DNA of 64,000 nt. It comes from Streptomyces sp. Ru71 (GTDB lineage Bacteria > Actinomycetota > Actinomycetes > Streptomycetales > Streptomycetaceae). Below are positions 41,655 to 50,764 of this stretch, in pieces. The position numbers were made by a program, and so were the translations under genes. A model generated the notes under the pieces. That model did no database searches and was not told the origin of the DNA. It was given only the letters and a program-made list of their open reading frames with translations. Location of the stretch: the NCBI RefSeq assembly GCF_002920535.1, contig NZ_PQSS01000037.1, forward strand, positions 1 through 64,000. Reading direction: 5' to 3'. Numbering within the stretch: position 1 is the stretch's first letter; the number at the start of each line of letters is the position of its first letter.

Positions 41655-42844
41655 TGGTCCACACCGCCTGGGAACCGCACCCGGAACCCCTCACCCTCGC
41701 CTCCGCCCCCGTCCCCGAGTACGGCAGCGGTTCCCTGGCCGACCTGCTGCCCACCCTGGCCACGGGGATGGGCGTGCCCGGCCTGACGGCCGCGATCCCG
41801 GAACTCGCCCCCGCCGACCGGAACTGCGTCTTCCTGATCGACGGCCTCGGCTGGGAGCAGCTGGGCGCCCACCCGGACGAGGCGCCCTTCCTCACCTCCC
41901 TGATGGCCGGCTCGCGCGGCGGCACCGGCCGCCCGCTCACCACGGGCTACCCGGCGACCACCGCGGTCTCCCTCGCCTCCGTCGGCACCGGCCTGCCCCC
42001 GGGACGGCACGGCCTGCCCGGCTACACCGCCCGCAACCCGGCCACCGGCGAGCTGATGAACCAGCTGCGCTGGAACCCGTGGACCGACCCGCACGCCTGG
42101 CAGCCGCACCCCACGGTCTTCGAGCTGGCCGAGGCGGCCGGGATGCACGCCGCCCAGGTGTCCTCCCCGACCTTCCAGAACACCCCGCTGACCAAGGTCG
42201 CCCTCAGCGGCGGGACCTTCCACGGGCGGCTCACCGGCGAGGAGCGCATGGACCTGGCCGCCGAGCAACTGGCCGCCGCCGACCGCGCCCTGGTCTACAC
42301 GTACTACGCCGAGCTGGACGGTTCCGGCCACCGCTACGGCGTCGCCTCCGACACCTGGCGCGGCCAGCTGATGTACGTCGACCGGCTCGCCCAGCGGCTG
42401 GCCGAGCAGCTCCCGCCGCGCACCGCGCTGTACATCACGGCCGACCACGGCATGGTCGACATCCCGTTCGACGAGGACCACCGCATCGACTTCGACGAGG
42501 ACTGGGAGCTGCGCGCCGGCGTCGCCCTGCTCGGCGGGGAGGGACGCGCCCGGCACGTCTACGCGGTGCCCGGCGCCGAGAACGACGTGCTCACCTGCTG
42601 GCGTGAGGTGATCGGCGACCGGTTCTGGGTGGCCTCCCGCGACGAGGCCATTGCGGCCGGCTGGTTCGGCCCGCACATCGACGAACGGGTGTACGCGCGG
42701 ATCGGCGACGTCGTCGCGGCCGCGCACGACGACGTGCTCCTCATCGCCTCCGAGCGGGAGCCCAACGAGTCGGCGATGGTCGGCAACCACGGGTCGATGA
42801 CCCCTGCCGAGCAACTGGTCCCGCTGCTCGAAGTACGCTCCTGA
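41654..42844 (+). CDS. Nucleotide pyrophosphatase/phosphodiesterase family protein (alkaline phosphatase superfamily)
   Basis: The 396-residue protein has the alkaline-phosphatase-superfamily metal motifs: FLIDGLGWEQ, the nucleophile region GYPATTAVSLASVGTGLPPGRHGLPGYT (Thr in PATT), YYAELDGSGHRYG, ITADHGMVDIP and NHGSMT. These fit the type I nucleotide pyrophosphatase/phosphodiesterase family with two zinc ions. No signal peptide is visible, so a cytoplasmic phosphodiesterase or phosphatase is expected; the substrate is unknown. The ATG overlaps the upstream stop by one base. Confidence 0.87.
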   Translation: MVHTAWEPHPEPLTLASAPVPEYGSGSLADLLPTLATGMGVPGLTAAIPELAPADRNCVFLIDGLGWEQLGAHPDEAPFLTSLMAGSRGGTGRPLTTGYPATTAVSLASVGTGLPPGRHGLPGYTARNPATGELMNQLRWNPWTDPHAWQPHPTVFELAEAAGMHAAQVSSPTFQNTPLTKVALSGGTFHGRLTGEERMDLAAEQLAAADRALVYTYYAELDGSGHRYGVASDTWRGQLMYVDRLAQRLAEQLPPRTALYITADHGMVDIPFDEDHRIDFDEDWELRAGVALLGGEGRARHVYAVPGAENDVLTCWREVIGDRFWVASRDEAIAAGWFGPHIDERVYARIGDVVAAAHDDVLLIASEREPNESAMVGNHGSMTPAEQLVPLLEVRS

Positions 42845-42894
42845 ACTTCCGCCCTTCCCCCCCCGCACTCCTGCCGAAAGGTGTTCATCCCGCC

Positions 42895-43545
42895 ATGCCC
42901 GAGCTGGTGTTCTTCTCCGGAACGATGGACTGCGGGAAGTCGACGCTGGCTCTCCAGATCGAGCACAACCGTTCGGCCCGCGGCCTGGCCGGGATGATCT
43001 TCACCCGGGACGACCGGGCCGGCGAGGGCAAACTGTCCTCCCGGCTCGGCCTGGTCACGGACGCGGTGGAGGTCGAGGACGGCATGGACCTGTACGCCTA
43101 CCTCGTCGACCACCTCTCGCACGGCGGGCGCGCGGACTACGTGATCGCCGACGAGGCGCAGTTCCTGGCCCCCGAGCAGATCGACCAGCTGGCGCGCGTG
43201 GTCGACGACCTGGAGATCGACGTCTTCGCCTTCGGCATCACCACCGACTTCCGCAGCAAGCTGTTCCCCGGCTCGCAGCGGCTCGTGGAACTGGCCGACC
43301 GGGTCGAGGTGCTCCAGGTGGAGGCCCTGTGCTGGTGCGGCGCCCGAGCCACGCACAACGCGCGCACGGTGGGCGGCGTGATGGTCGTCGAGGGCGCGCA
43401 GGTCGTCGTCGGCGACGTCAACCAGTCCGCGGACGAGGTCGGCTACGAGGTGCTGTGCCGCCGGCACCACCGGCGCCGGATGACGGCCGCGACGGCCCGC
43501 GCGGCGGCCCTGTCCCCGGACGTGCTGCCCGTCTCACCCGCCTGA
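42895..43545 (+). CDS. tdk: Thymidine kinase (type II)
   Basis: The 216-residue protein is a thymidine kinase of the bacterial/TK1 type: P-loop SGTMDCGKST, catalytic DEAQFLAPEQ, FGITTDFRSKLF, and a zinc ribbon with CWC and CRRHH. It salvages thymidine to dTMP. GAAAGG lies 13 bases before the ATG. It follows the phosphodiesterase gene at 50 bases and may be cotranscribed with it. The last 12 bases overlap the convergent VOC gene. dUTPase at 58374 is functionally related but not linked. Confidence 0.93.
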   Translation: MPELVFFSGTMDCGKSTLALQIEHNRSARGLAGMIFTRDDRAGEGKLSSRLGLVTDAVEVEDGMDLYAYLVDHLSHGGRADYVIADEAQFLAPEQIDQLARVVDDLEIDVFAFGITTDFRSKLFPGSQRLVELADRVEVLQVEALCWCGARATHNARTVGGVMVVEGAQVVVGDVNQSADEVGYEVLCRRHHRRRMTAATARAAALSPDVLPVSPA

Positions 43546-44352
43546 GCCGCCGGCGGGCGGCTGGAGCAGCGAGAAGCGCGCCCCCTCCGGGTCGCACACC
43601 GTGGCCAGACGCCCGTGCGCGCTGTCCCGGGCCGGGGCGAGAACCTCGCCGCCGAGTTCGACGACCCGGACGAGGGCCGCGTCCGCGTCGGCCACCTGGA
43701 AGTACGTCATCCAGTGCGGGCCCCGGTCGCGCGGCAGCGCGTGGCCCACGCCGCGCACCCCGGCCACCGGCCGGCCGCCGACGCGCAGCACCACCCGGTC
43801 CTGGGTGCCGGACGTCCGCGGCTCCTCCTCGTAACCGAACACCGTCTCGTAGAACTTGGCGACGTTCGCCGTCTCGTAGGTCAGCAGTTCGTTCCAGACG
43901 GGCGTGCCCGGGACGCCGGTCAGGCCCGTGCCGAGATGCGCGGCGGCCTGCCAGATGCCGAACACCGCGCCCGACGGGTCGGAGCCGATCGCCATCCGGC
44001 CGGCCTCGGCCGCGTCCAGCGGCCCGACGCCGATGGTGCCGCCGCACAGCCGCGCCGTCTCGGCGGTGGTGTCCACGTCGTCGGAGGCGAGATACGGCGT
44101 CCAGGCCACGGGCAGATGCCGGTCCGGCGGCAGCTGGCCGATCCCGGCCACCTCACGGCCGTCGAGCAGCGCCCGCACATACGGCCCGAGCTGCTGGGGG
44201 CCCGGCTGGAACTCCCAGCCGAACAGCTGCGAGTAGAACTCCTGGGTCGCGCTCACCCCGTGCACCATCAGACTCACCCAGCAGGGTGTCCCCGGCGCGT
44301 ACCGGGCGTGCGCCGTGCCGTTCCGGTCGGCCGACCCGCCTGCCTCGGTCAT
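43534..44352 (-). CDS. VOC family protein (tandem glyoxalase/bleomycin-resistance fold)
   Basis: The 272-residue protein consists of two vicinal-oxygen-chelate modules: residues about 22-135 (CWVSLMVHGVSATQEFYSQLFGWEF to DPSGAVFGIWQ) and 148-262 (VWNELLTYETANVAKFYETVFGYEE to DPEGARFSLLQPP). The metal-ligand positions are partly replaced, so I cannot say that it is an active metalloenzyme. Members of this duplicated type are often annotated as hydroxylases. ATG 44352 has GAGAAGAGAG upstream; a GTG two codons earlier is possible. It ends 12 bases inside the convergent thymidine kinase gene. Confidence 0.85.
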   Translation of the reverse strand: MTEAGGSADRNGTAHARYAPGTPCWVSLMVHGVSATQEFYSQLFGWEFQPGPQQLGPYVRALLDGREVAGIGQLPPDRHLPVAWTPYLASDDVDTTAETARLCGGTIGVGPLDAAEAGRMAIGSDPSGAVFGIWQAAAHLGTGLTGVPGTPVWNELLTYETANVAKFYETVFGYEEEPRTSGTQDRVVLRVGGRPVAGVRGVGHALPRDRGPHWMTYFQVADADAALVRVVELGGEVLAPARDSAHGRLATVCDPEGARFSLLQPPAGGSGG

Positions 44353-44639
44353 CGTCACTCTCTTCTCGGCCCCTCGCGGTGGCCGTGTCCATTCCGCTCA
44401 CCGGACGCGTGCGACTGCGCGCACTCGCGGGCCGCGCCCCGGCTCACGCCGGTACGGGGCGGTCGGTTCGTCGGGGCGGTGCCCGGTGCGCGGTGTCCCG
44501 CTCGTCGCGATGGGCGGCGGGTGTCGATGGATGGTACGGCATGTGCTCGATCCCGTACGCATGGTGACCGAGCCTGTCCGGCCGAGCAGAGTAGCCGGAC
44601 CTGGACGAAGCGGCCACCCCGTGCGCAAGGATGGGGGCC

Positions 44640-45491
44640 ATGAACGCCATCATCTCCGCAACCGAACTCTCCGGCGAGTTGACCGGCGAGAACCCGCCGG
44701 TCCTGCTGGACGTCCGCTGGCAGCTCAGCCTGGCCAAGGCCGGCGGCGAGCCGCCGTTCGACGGCCGCGCCGCGTACGAGGCCGGGCACATCCCCGGCGC
44801 CGTCTTCGTCGACCTGGACCGCGAGTTGGCCTCCGCCCCCGGCCCGGCCGGCCGCCACCCCCTGCCCGACCTCGGCGTCTTCCGTACGGCGATGCGCCGG
44901 GCCGGCGTGTCGGCGGCGCGGCCCGTCGTCGTGTACGACGGCGGGCAGGGCTGGGCGGCGGCCCGCGCGTGGTGGCTGCTGCGCTGGACGGGTCACCCGG
45001 ACGTGAGGGTTCTCGACGGCGGGTTGACGGCGTGGCGAGGCGAGTTGGAGACGGCGGTGCCGCATCCGCCGGAGGGCGACTTCGAGCCCGTCCCCGGTGC
45101 CGTCGGGCTGCTGGACGCCGACGGGGCGGCCGCACTGGCCCGTTCCGGCCTGCTGCTCGACGCCCGGGCGGGGGAGCGGTACCGGGGCGAGGTGGAGCCC
45201 ATCGACCGGGTCGGCGGGCACATCCCCGGCGCCCTGTCCGCGCCGACGACGGACAACGTCGGCCCCGACGGCCGCTTCCTGCCCGCGGAGGAGCTCGGCG
45301 CCCGCTTCAAGGCCCTCGGAGCCGTCGACGGCACGCCGGTCGGCGTCTACTGCGGCTCGGGCGTCTCCGGGGCGCACGAGGTGCTGGCCCTGGCCGTGGC
45401 GGGTATCCCGGCGGCCCTGTACGTCGGTTCGTGGTCGGAGTGGTCCTCGGACCCCGACCGCCCGGTGGCGGTGGGCCCGGACCCGCAGTGA
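44640..45491 (+). CDS. Sulfurtransferase (thiosulfate / 3-mercaptopyruvate, two rhodanese domains)
   Basis: The 283-residue protein has two rhodanese domains. The first is inactive (VVVYDGGQGWAAARAWW has Asp-Gly in place of the Cys). The second carries the catalytic Cys238 in VYCGSGVSGAH. The CGSGV loop resembles 3-mercaptopyruvate sulfurtransferases more than thiosulfate-specific CRKGVT enzymes. It moves sulfane sulfur to thiol acceptors in the cytoplasm. ATG 44640 is preferred to ATG 44631 because AAGGAT (44627-44632) lies seven bases upstream, a leaderless arrangement. A perfect hairpin follows. Confidence 0.88.
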   Translation: MNAIISATELSGELTGENPPVLLDVRWQLSLAKAGGEPPFDGRAAYEAGHIPGAVFVDLDRELASAPGPAGRHPLPDLGVFRTAMRRAGVSAARPVVVYDGGQGWAAARAWWLLRWTGHPDVRVLDGGLTAWRGELETAVPHPPEGDFEPVPGAVGLLDADGAAALARSGLLLDARAGERYRGEVEPIDRVGGHIPGALSAPTTDNVGPDGRFLPAEELGARFKALGAVDGTPVGVYCGSGVSGAHEVLALAVAGIPAALYVGSWSEWSSDPDRPVAVGPDPQ

Positions 45492-45500
45492 CGACCGAAC

Positions 45501-45530
45501 ACCGGGGCGGGGCGACGACTCCGCCCCGGT
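45501..45530 (+). terminator. Sulfurtransferase terminator
   Basis: ACCGGGGCGG and CCGCCCCGGT form a perfect 10-bp stem around a 10-base loop, beginning ten bases after the stop codon. Confidence 0.75.
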
Positions 45531-45830
45531 CCGGGCGGCATGCGCGGGTGGAGCGATGGCGTGGGGTGCGCGCGCGGGCACGCGCGCGTGGAGTCTCGAT
45601 GCTTCGACGGCGCTGCGGTTTCTGACAGGCGGTCACCCGGCAGGACGGCGTCGGGAGGCGCCGAGGTGGCCGCGTCCCGCTCCGTCCAGCCTCGGGCCGT
45701 ACCGCCGAGGCGCCCGCGTGACCGTCGTACCGCCACCCGGGCGCCCTGCGTGCGGCAAGGCTGCCAGGCAAAGGCAGCCAGGCATGGCAGGGCCAGGTCA
45801 CTCGCGGGGCCTGGCCTCGATTCCCGCGTG
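45531..45830. other. Convergent intergenic region with weak hairpin
   Basis: These 300 bases hold no gene. GGCCAGG (45792-45798) and CCTGGCC (45811-45817) form a 7-bp hairpin just past the sepH stop codon, read on the minus strand, and may terminate sepH. Confidence 0.45.
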
Positions 45831-46880
45831 CTACTCCTGCTTCTTGCGGCGCGTCCCGAAGACGATCTCGTCCCAGCTGGGTACCGCCGCGCGGCGGCCG
45901 GGGCGGACGCCGTCGGCCTCGGCCTGGCGGTCGGTCGCCCCGATCAGGCGATCCCGGTGGCTGCCGACCGAACGCGGCATGAGCACATCCGCGTAGGCGG
46001 AACCGGCCGAGGCGGCGGGCGCCGGCGGCTCCTCCGCCGCGGGCTCCGAGTCCGGCTCGTCGTCGTCCGGCTCCGAGGACGGCGAGCGCTCCGGCACCAC
46101 CAGGTCGCCCCGGAAGCTGGGCACCGCCTCCAGCAGGCTGGTCAGCGAGTCGCGTTCGCCGGTGCTCTCCTCGGCGGGTTCCGACGCCTGCGCGGGCAGG
46201 GCCGGCCGCTCCCTCTCGATCGGGCGGTCGCGGTCCAGCGGACGGTCCCGCGGCAGGCGGGCGATCCGCGGAACGAACGGAAAGCTGGGCTCCGGCGGCG
46301 CGAGGTCGTCGGACTCGCCGATCAGCGAGCGCGCCTCGTCGTCGACCGCCTGCACGAGCCGCCGGGGCGGGTCGTACGTCCAGCTCGCCGAGTGCGGTTC
46401 GCCGGCCACCCGGTAGACGAGCAGCACCTCCCACGTCCCGTCGTCGCGACGCCAGGAGTCCCACTGCACGGTGTCCTTCTCGGCGCCGCGCAGCAGCAGT
46501 CGTTCCTGCACGGCCTCGCCGAGCAGCGGCCCGGCCGCGTTCTCGCCGGGGCGGCGGACGGGTGTCTTGCGTGCCCGCTCGGCCATGAAGGCACGCTCGG
46601 CGAGAACGGGGCCCTCGAACCGGCGGACGCGGTCGACGGGGATGCCGGCCATCTGCGCGACCTCTTCCGCGGTCGCGCCGGCGCGTATACGCGCCTGGAT
46701 GTCACGGGGGCGGAGATGGCTCTCCACCTCGATCTCGATCTGGCCGAGGCGGGGACGGTCGCCGCGCACGGCGGCGCGGAGCCGTTCGTCGATCGGAAGC
46801 GTGTACTCCGTGCTGTCCGCAGCCTTCAGCACCAGCCGTGTGCCGTCATTCGAGACGGCCACGACACGCAGTTCGGGCAT
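45831..46880 (-). CDS. sepH: Cell division protein SepH (DUF3071)
   Basis: The 349-residue protein begins with the conserved DUF3071 block (PELRVVAVSNDGTRLVLKAADSTEY) and a helix-turn-helix-like motif (IRAGATAEEVAQMAGIPVDRVRRFE). A second conserved block (WDSWRRDDGTWEVLLVYRV) and a long, acidic and proline-rich disordered tail ending in a short conserved patch (VPSWDEIVFGTRRK) follow. SepH is reported to bind FtsZ and to promote assembly of FtsZ filaments during sporulation septation. ATG 46880 has GGGAGG upstream; an in-frame extension to 46967 lacks a ribosome binding site and homology. Confidence 0.93.
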   Translation of the reverse strand: MPELRVVAVSNDGTRLVLKAADSTEYTLPIDERLRAAVRGDRPRLGQIEIEVESHLRPRDIQARIRAGATAEEVAQMAGIPVDRVRRFEGPVLAERAFMAERARKTPVRRPGENAAGPLLGEAVQERLLLRGAEKDTVQWDSWRRDDGTWEVLLVYRVAGEPHSASWTYDPPRRLVQAVDDEARSLIGESDDLAPPEPSFPFVPRIARLPRDRPLDRDRPIERERPALPAQASEPAEESTGERDSLTSLLEAVPSFRGDLVVPERSPSSEPDDDEPDSEPAAEEPPAPAASAGSAYADVLMPRSVGSHRDRLIGATDRQAEADGVRPGRRAAVPSWDEIVFGTRRKKQE

Positions 46881-47368
46881 GGGGACCTCCCGGGTGGTGC
46901 CTGCCGACGTCACGTGCGTCGCTGCTTCCGCTAGTCGAGTGTGGCCTGCCCGGGTGCAGCCTGCCACAACCTTGCCGAGTTGCCCGGCGTGTCGGGCACG
47001 GGCCCTGGATCGCCGTTATGGCACGGTTACCTATTCGCCACGCTAAGTGACCAACTCCGTCACCCTGTGCAACAAGTCCCCCGTCCGGCGGTCCAGCAAG
47101 GCCCCGGACACCCTGGCGGGAGGCCGGACCCAGGGCTCGCAACAGTACTCCATTTGGGCCACGTGCGTGGATTGGCACGCCGCCCAACTTCACGCAAGGG
47201 GCGGGACTTGGCCGCCTCTCGCCGGGTTTCCCCGATCTTGAACGTGGCGTACTTCACGCAATCCACCGAAACGGAACTATTGGTTTCGTTCGTACGTCCC
47301 TTTCTCGTGCAGTTGGTTGATCAAGTGGGAAAAGTCGATCAAGTACGGGAATGAGGAGGAAGGGACCG
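46881..47368. other. Divergent region of sepH and a membrane-protein gene
   Basis: No gene is present in these 488 bases. TGCCCG-N6-CGGGCA (46981-46998) is a perfect inverted repeat about 100 bases upstream of sepH. GATCAAGT is directly repeated at 47319 and 47337, 18 bases apart, close to the start of the plus-strand gene. Either could be an operator. Confidence 0.45.
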
Positions 47369-48112
47369 TTGACGCAAGGGCGGGACAAGAAGCGCATCGA
47401 CCTGAGCCTCCCTCAGGTGGCGGGCAGCGCCGTGGCCGCCGTGGTGGCCGCCAAACTGGCCTCCTCCTTCGGCGTCTACGGCACGATCCTCGGTGCCGGA
47501 GTGGTCAGCGCCATCGCCACCTGCGGCGGCACGGTCTTCCAGCACTTCTTCAAGCAGACCGGTGAGCAACTGCGCACGGTCGCGGCGCCCCGGCCCAGGG
47601 AGCAGTACCGGGCGCCGGCGCCGGGCGAGTACACCGAGGGCACGGTCCATCGCGCGCGGGTCAAGGGCTGGAAGCGGCCGGTCCTCGCCGCGGCCGTGGT
47701 GTTCGGGGTGACCATGGCCGGCGTCACCGCCTTCGAACTCGTCTCCGGCAACAGCTTCAGCGGCGGCAAGGGCACCACGGTCAGCGACGCGTTCACCGGC
47801 CGGACCGCCTCGTCGCCCTCGACCTGGTCCCCGCCCTCCGACCCGGGCGACGACGGCACCGGCTCGACCTCGGGGCCGCCGTCGGGGGCGCCGTCGGCGC
47901 ACGGCGGCACCGCGCCGAGCCCGGCACCCTCCGGTTCCGCCGCCACGACACCCGACGCGACGCCGTCGCCGACGGCCGGCGCCACGGAGGACGGCTCGGC
48001 GGGCGCCACCGGCACACCCGGCGCCACCGCGACCGCTACGCCCCCAGCACCCGGCGCAGATAGTCGTTCTGGAAGCGCCGATCCGGATCCAACCGGTCCC
48101 GCAGCGCCGTGA
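47369..48112 (+). CDS. Membrane protein with disordered Ser/Thr/Pro/Gly-rich tail
   Basis: The 247-residue protein has a conserved N-terminal part with a small-residue hydrophobic segment (LPQVAGSAVAAVVAAKLASSFGVYGTILGAGVVSAIATCGG) and a second membrane helix (RPVLAAAVVFGVTMAGVTAFELVSG). The roughly 110-residue low-complexity tail is probably outside the cell. The start is TTG 47369: a strong AGGAGGAAGG lies 6 bases before it, whereas the in-frame ATG 47351 precedes that ribosome binding site. The reading frame runs 77 bases into the convergent oxidase gene, so the last codons may not be genuine. No function is known. Confidence 0.75.
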   Translation: MTQGRDKKRIDLSLPQVAGSAVAAVVAAKLASSFGVYGTILGAGVVSAIATCGGTVFQHFFKQTGEQLRTVAAPRPREQYRAPAPGEYTEGTVHRARVKGWKRPVLAAAVVFGVTMAGVTAFELVSGNSFSGGKGTTVSDAFTGRTASSPSTWSPPSDPGDDGTGSTSGPPSGAPSAHGGTAPSPAPSGSAATTPDATPSPTAGATEDGSAGATGTPGATATATPPAPGADSRSGSADPDPTGPAAP

Positions 48113-49355
48113 ACTCGCCGAAGCGCGGGTACACCCGGGAGAAGTACTCGGCGTCCCGGGTGTGCACCTTGCCCCAGTGCGGCCGGCCCTCGTGCGCGGT
48201 GAAGATCCGCTCGGCCTCCGTGAAGTACCGCTGGTAGGGCGTGCCACGGAACATGTGCACGGCGATGTAGGCGCTGTCGCGGCCGGAGGCCGTGGAGAGG
48301 GTGATGTCGTCGGCCGGGGCCGTGCGCACCTCGACGGGGAAGCTGACGCGCAGACCCGAGCGGTCGACCATGGCCTTCAGCTCACGCAGCGCCTCGGTCA
48401 CGGCCGCGCGCGGAACGGCGTACTCCATCTCGACGAACCGCACCCGGCGCGGCGAGGTGAAGACCTTGTAGGGGATGTCCGTGTAGGTCCGCGCGGACAG
48501 CGCCTTGCTGGAGATCTGCGCGATCGCCGGGATGGCGGCGGGCGCCGCCCGGCCGACCCAGTTGGCCACCTGGAAGACGCCGTTGGAGAGGAACTCGTCC
48601 TCGATCCAGCCCTTGACCGGGCTCACCGGCCGGGCCGGGCCCGCGCTGCGGTTGTTGCGCTTGGTGTTGGTGCCGGTGGTGTGCGGGAACCAGTAGAACT
48701 CGAAGTGCTCGTTCTCGGCCCACAGTTCGTCGAACTCGGCGAGCACCTTCTCCAGCGGCATCGGCTCCTCGCGCGCGGTGAGCAGGAAGACCGGCTCCAC
48801 CGCGAAGGTGATCGCGGTGACGATGCCGAGGGCGCCGAGGCCGATCCGGGCGGCCGCGAAGACCTCCGGGTTCTCCTTCTCGGAGCAGGTGAGCACCGAG
48901 CCGTCGGCCGTCACCAGCTCCAGGCCCTTGATCTGCGCGGCGATCGAGGCGGAGTCGCGGCCGGTGCCGTGCGTGCCGGTGCTGGTGGCGCCGGAGACGG
49001 TCTGCTCCATGATGTCGCCCATGTTGGTGAGGGACAGTCCCTCGCGCGCCAGGGCCACATTGAGTCTCTTGAGCGGGGTGCCGGCCTCCACCGTGACGGT
49101 CCCCGCCTCACGGTCAATGTTGCGTATGCCGGTCAACAGTTGAGGACGTATCAGGACGCCGTCGGTCGCCGCGATCGACGTGAAGGAGTGCCCCGTGCCG
49201 ACGGCCTTCACGGTCAGGCCGTCCTCGGCGGCCCGCCGTACCGCGGCGGCCAACTCGTCGACGGAGGCGGGCGTGACCTCCCGCGCCGGGCGGGCCGAGA
49301 CATTGCCGCCCCAATTACGCCACGTGCCGTTCTTCCCGCTCGCTGTGCTGCTCAA
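48036..49355 (-). CDS. FAD-linked oxidase, D-arabinono-1,4-lactone oxidase family
   Basis: The 439-residue protein is a VAO-type flavoprotein. The FAD-binding N-terminal domain has AVGTGHSFTSIA, whose His is the usual covalent flavin attachment site, and TSTGTHGTGRDSASIAAQIKGLELVTADG. The C-terminal ALO domain has HWGKVH near the end. Relatives oxidise sugar lactones or alditols with oxygen. It starts at TTG 49355, preceded by GGGGAGG. This lies 41 bases inside the upstream MFS gene, because WRNWGGNVSARP belongs to the conserved N-terminus. The two genes are translationally coupled. Confidence 0.88.
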   Translation of the reverse strand: MSSTASGKNGTWRNWGGNVSARPAREVTPASVDELAAAVRRAAEDGLTVKAVGTGHSFTSIAATDGVLIRPQLLTGIRNIDREAGTVTVEAGTPLKRLNVALAREGLSLTNMGDIMEQTVSGATSTGTHGTGRDSASIAAQIKGLELVTADGSVLTCSEKENPEVFAAARIGLGALGIVTAITFAVEPVFLLTAREEPMPLEKVLAEFDELWAENEHFEFYWFPHTTGTNTKRNNRSAGPARPVSPVKGWIEDEFLSNGVFQVANWVGRAAPAAIPAIAQISSKALSARTYTDIPYKVFTSPRRVRFVEMEYAVPRAAVTEALRELKAMVDRSGLRVSFPVEVRTAPADDITLSTASGRDSAYIAVHMFRGTPYQRYFTEAERIFTAHEGRPHWGKVHTRDAEYFSRVYPRFGEFTALRDRLDPDRRFQNDYLRRVLGA

Positions 49356-50553
49356 CGGTGCCTCCCCGACGCGGAACCGGCCTGCTGAGCCGGCGGTACC
49401 CGAGGAAACCGACCGCGACCGCGACGGCCCCGGACACCGCCGGAACCCCGTACCCGGCCCGTGCGCCGGCCGAGTCGATCACCCAGCCGGCCACCGAGGA
49501 GCCGAGCGCGACCCCGACCGCGAGCCCGGTGCTCACCCAGGTCATGCCCTCGGTCAGGTGCGCGCGTGGTACGTGCTCCTCGATGAGGGCCATCGTCGTG
49601 ATCATCGTGGGTGCGATGGACAGGCCCGCAACGAAGAGCGCCGCGGCCAGAAACGGCAGGTTTCCGACCAGTAGGAGGGGGATCATACTCACGCCCATGG
49701 CGCACACGCCCAGCAACCAGCGGCGGGCGGGCGCCCCCGTGAAGCGCAGCAGCCCGAACACGATCCCGGCGACGCACGACCCGGCCGCGTACAGCGCGAG
49801 GACGACACTCGCCGCGCTCTTGTGACCCTGCTCGTCGGCGAAGGCCACCGTGACGACGTCGACGGCACCGAAGATCGTGCCGGTGGCCACGAAGGTCGCC
49901 ACCAGCACCTGCAGCCCCTTGGCGCGCAGCGCCGTGCCGCCGCCGTGCTGCCGGCGCGGGTGGGGAGCGGGCTCGGTGGCGCGCTGCGCGGTCAGCCAGA
50001 AGACGCCGACCGCGAGGAAGCACGCGGCGAGCAGCGGACCCGCCTCCGGGAACCAGGCCGTGGACAGGCCGATGGAGATGATCGGCCCGAAGATGAAGCA
50101 CACCTCGTCCACCACGGACTCGAAGGAGTACGCGGTGTGCAACTGCGGGGTGCCCCGGTACAGCTCCGCCCAGCGGGCCCGGATCATCGCGCCCAGGCTC
50201 GGCACCGAGCCGATGCCGACCGCGCAGACGAACAGCAGCCAGTCCGGCCAGCCGAAGTGGGCGGTCAGGAGCAGCCCCGCGGCTGCCGTGAGCGCGACCA
50301 GCGTCGCCGGGCGCAGCACCTTGCGCTGCCCGTGCTGGTCCACCAGCCGCGAGATCTGCGGCCCGAGCGCCGCCGCGGCCAGCGCGATGGTCGCCGACAG
50401 CGCTCCCGCCAGGCCGTAGCGCCCGGTGAGCTGGGAGATCATCGTGACGACGCCGATGCCCATCATCGACAGCGGCATCCGGCCGAGGAAGCCCGCGGCG
50501 GAAAATCCCTTGGAGCCGGGGGCGGCGAACAGGGCGCGGTAGGGGCTGGGCAC
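49315..50553 (-). CDS. Major facilitator superfamily transporter
   Basis: The 412-residue protein has 12 predicted membrane segments in two halves (SAAGFLGRMPLSMMGIGVVTMIS, LSATIALAAAALGPQISRLVDQHGQRKVLRP, later GLQVLVATFVATGTIFGAVDVVTVAFADEQG). The loop RLVDQHGQRKVL is the degenerate MFS signature between helices 2 and 3. It resembles small-molecule exporters; the substrate is unknown. It starts at GTG 50553 and overlaps the downstream oxidase. It is divergent from the ferrochelatase gene. Confidence 0.85.
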   Translation of the reverse strand: MPSPYRALFAAPGSKGFSAAGFLGRMPLSMMGIGVVTMISQLTGRYGLAGALSATIALAAAALGPQISRLVDQHGQRKVLRPATLVALTAAAGLLLTAHFGWPDWLLFVCAVGIGSVPSLGAMIRARWAELYRGTPQLHTAYSFESVVDEVCFIFGPIISIGLSTAWFPEAGPLLAACFLAVGVFWLTAQRATEPAPHPRRQHGGGTALRAKGLQVLVATFVATGTIFGAVDVVTVAFADEQGHKSAASVVLALYAAGSCVAGIVFGLLRFTGAPARRWLLGVCAMGVSMIPLLLVGNLPFLAAALFVAGLSIAPTMITTMALIEEHVPRAHLTEGMTWVSTGLAVGVALGSSVAGWVIDSAGARAGYGVPAVSGAVAVAVGFLGYRRLSRPVPRRGGTVEQHSEREERHVA

Positions 50554-50645
50554 GTGGTCTCCGGTGGTCCGGTACGGCGAGGGCGGGGCCGTGCGAGTGG
50601 GCAGCGGCCTCCGTAAGGCGCGAAGGCAGCCGATACAGCTTACGA

Positions 50646-50661
50646 GTTAGGTCGCCCTAAC
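50646..50661. promoter_or_regulatory. Palindrome between MFS and ferrochelatase genes
   Basis: GTTAGG-tcgc-CCTAAC is a perfect 6-4-6 inverted repeat in the 211-base divergent region. Its half sites resemble those of iron boxes, but the spacing differs from the 19-base DmdR consensus. It is a candidate operator for one or both genes. Confidence 0.45.
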
Positions 50662-50764
50662 GCACACGAGTAACCAGGCCCTCCGAGACCCGGCCGTCCG
50701 CGCCGCCGGCGCACCGGTCACCCGCCGTTTCCCGGCTGTCAGTGGCGGGTGGCAGGATCGACTC

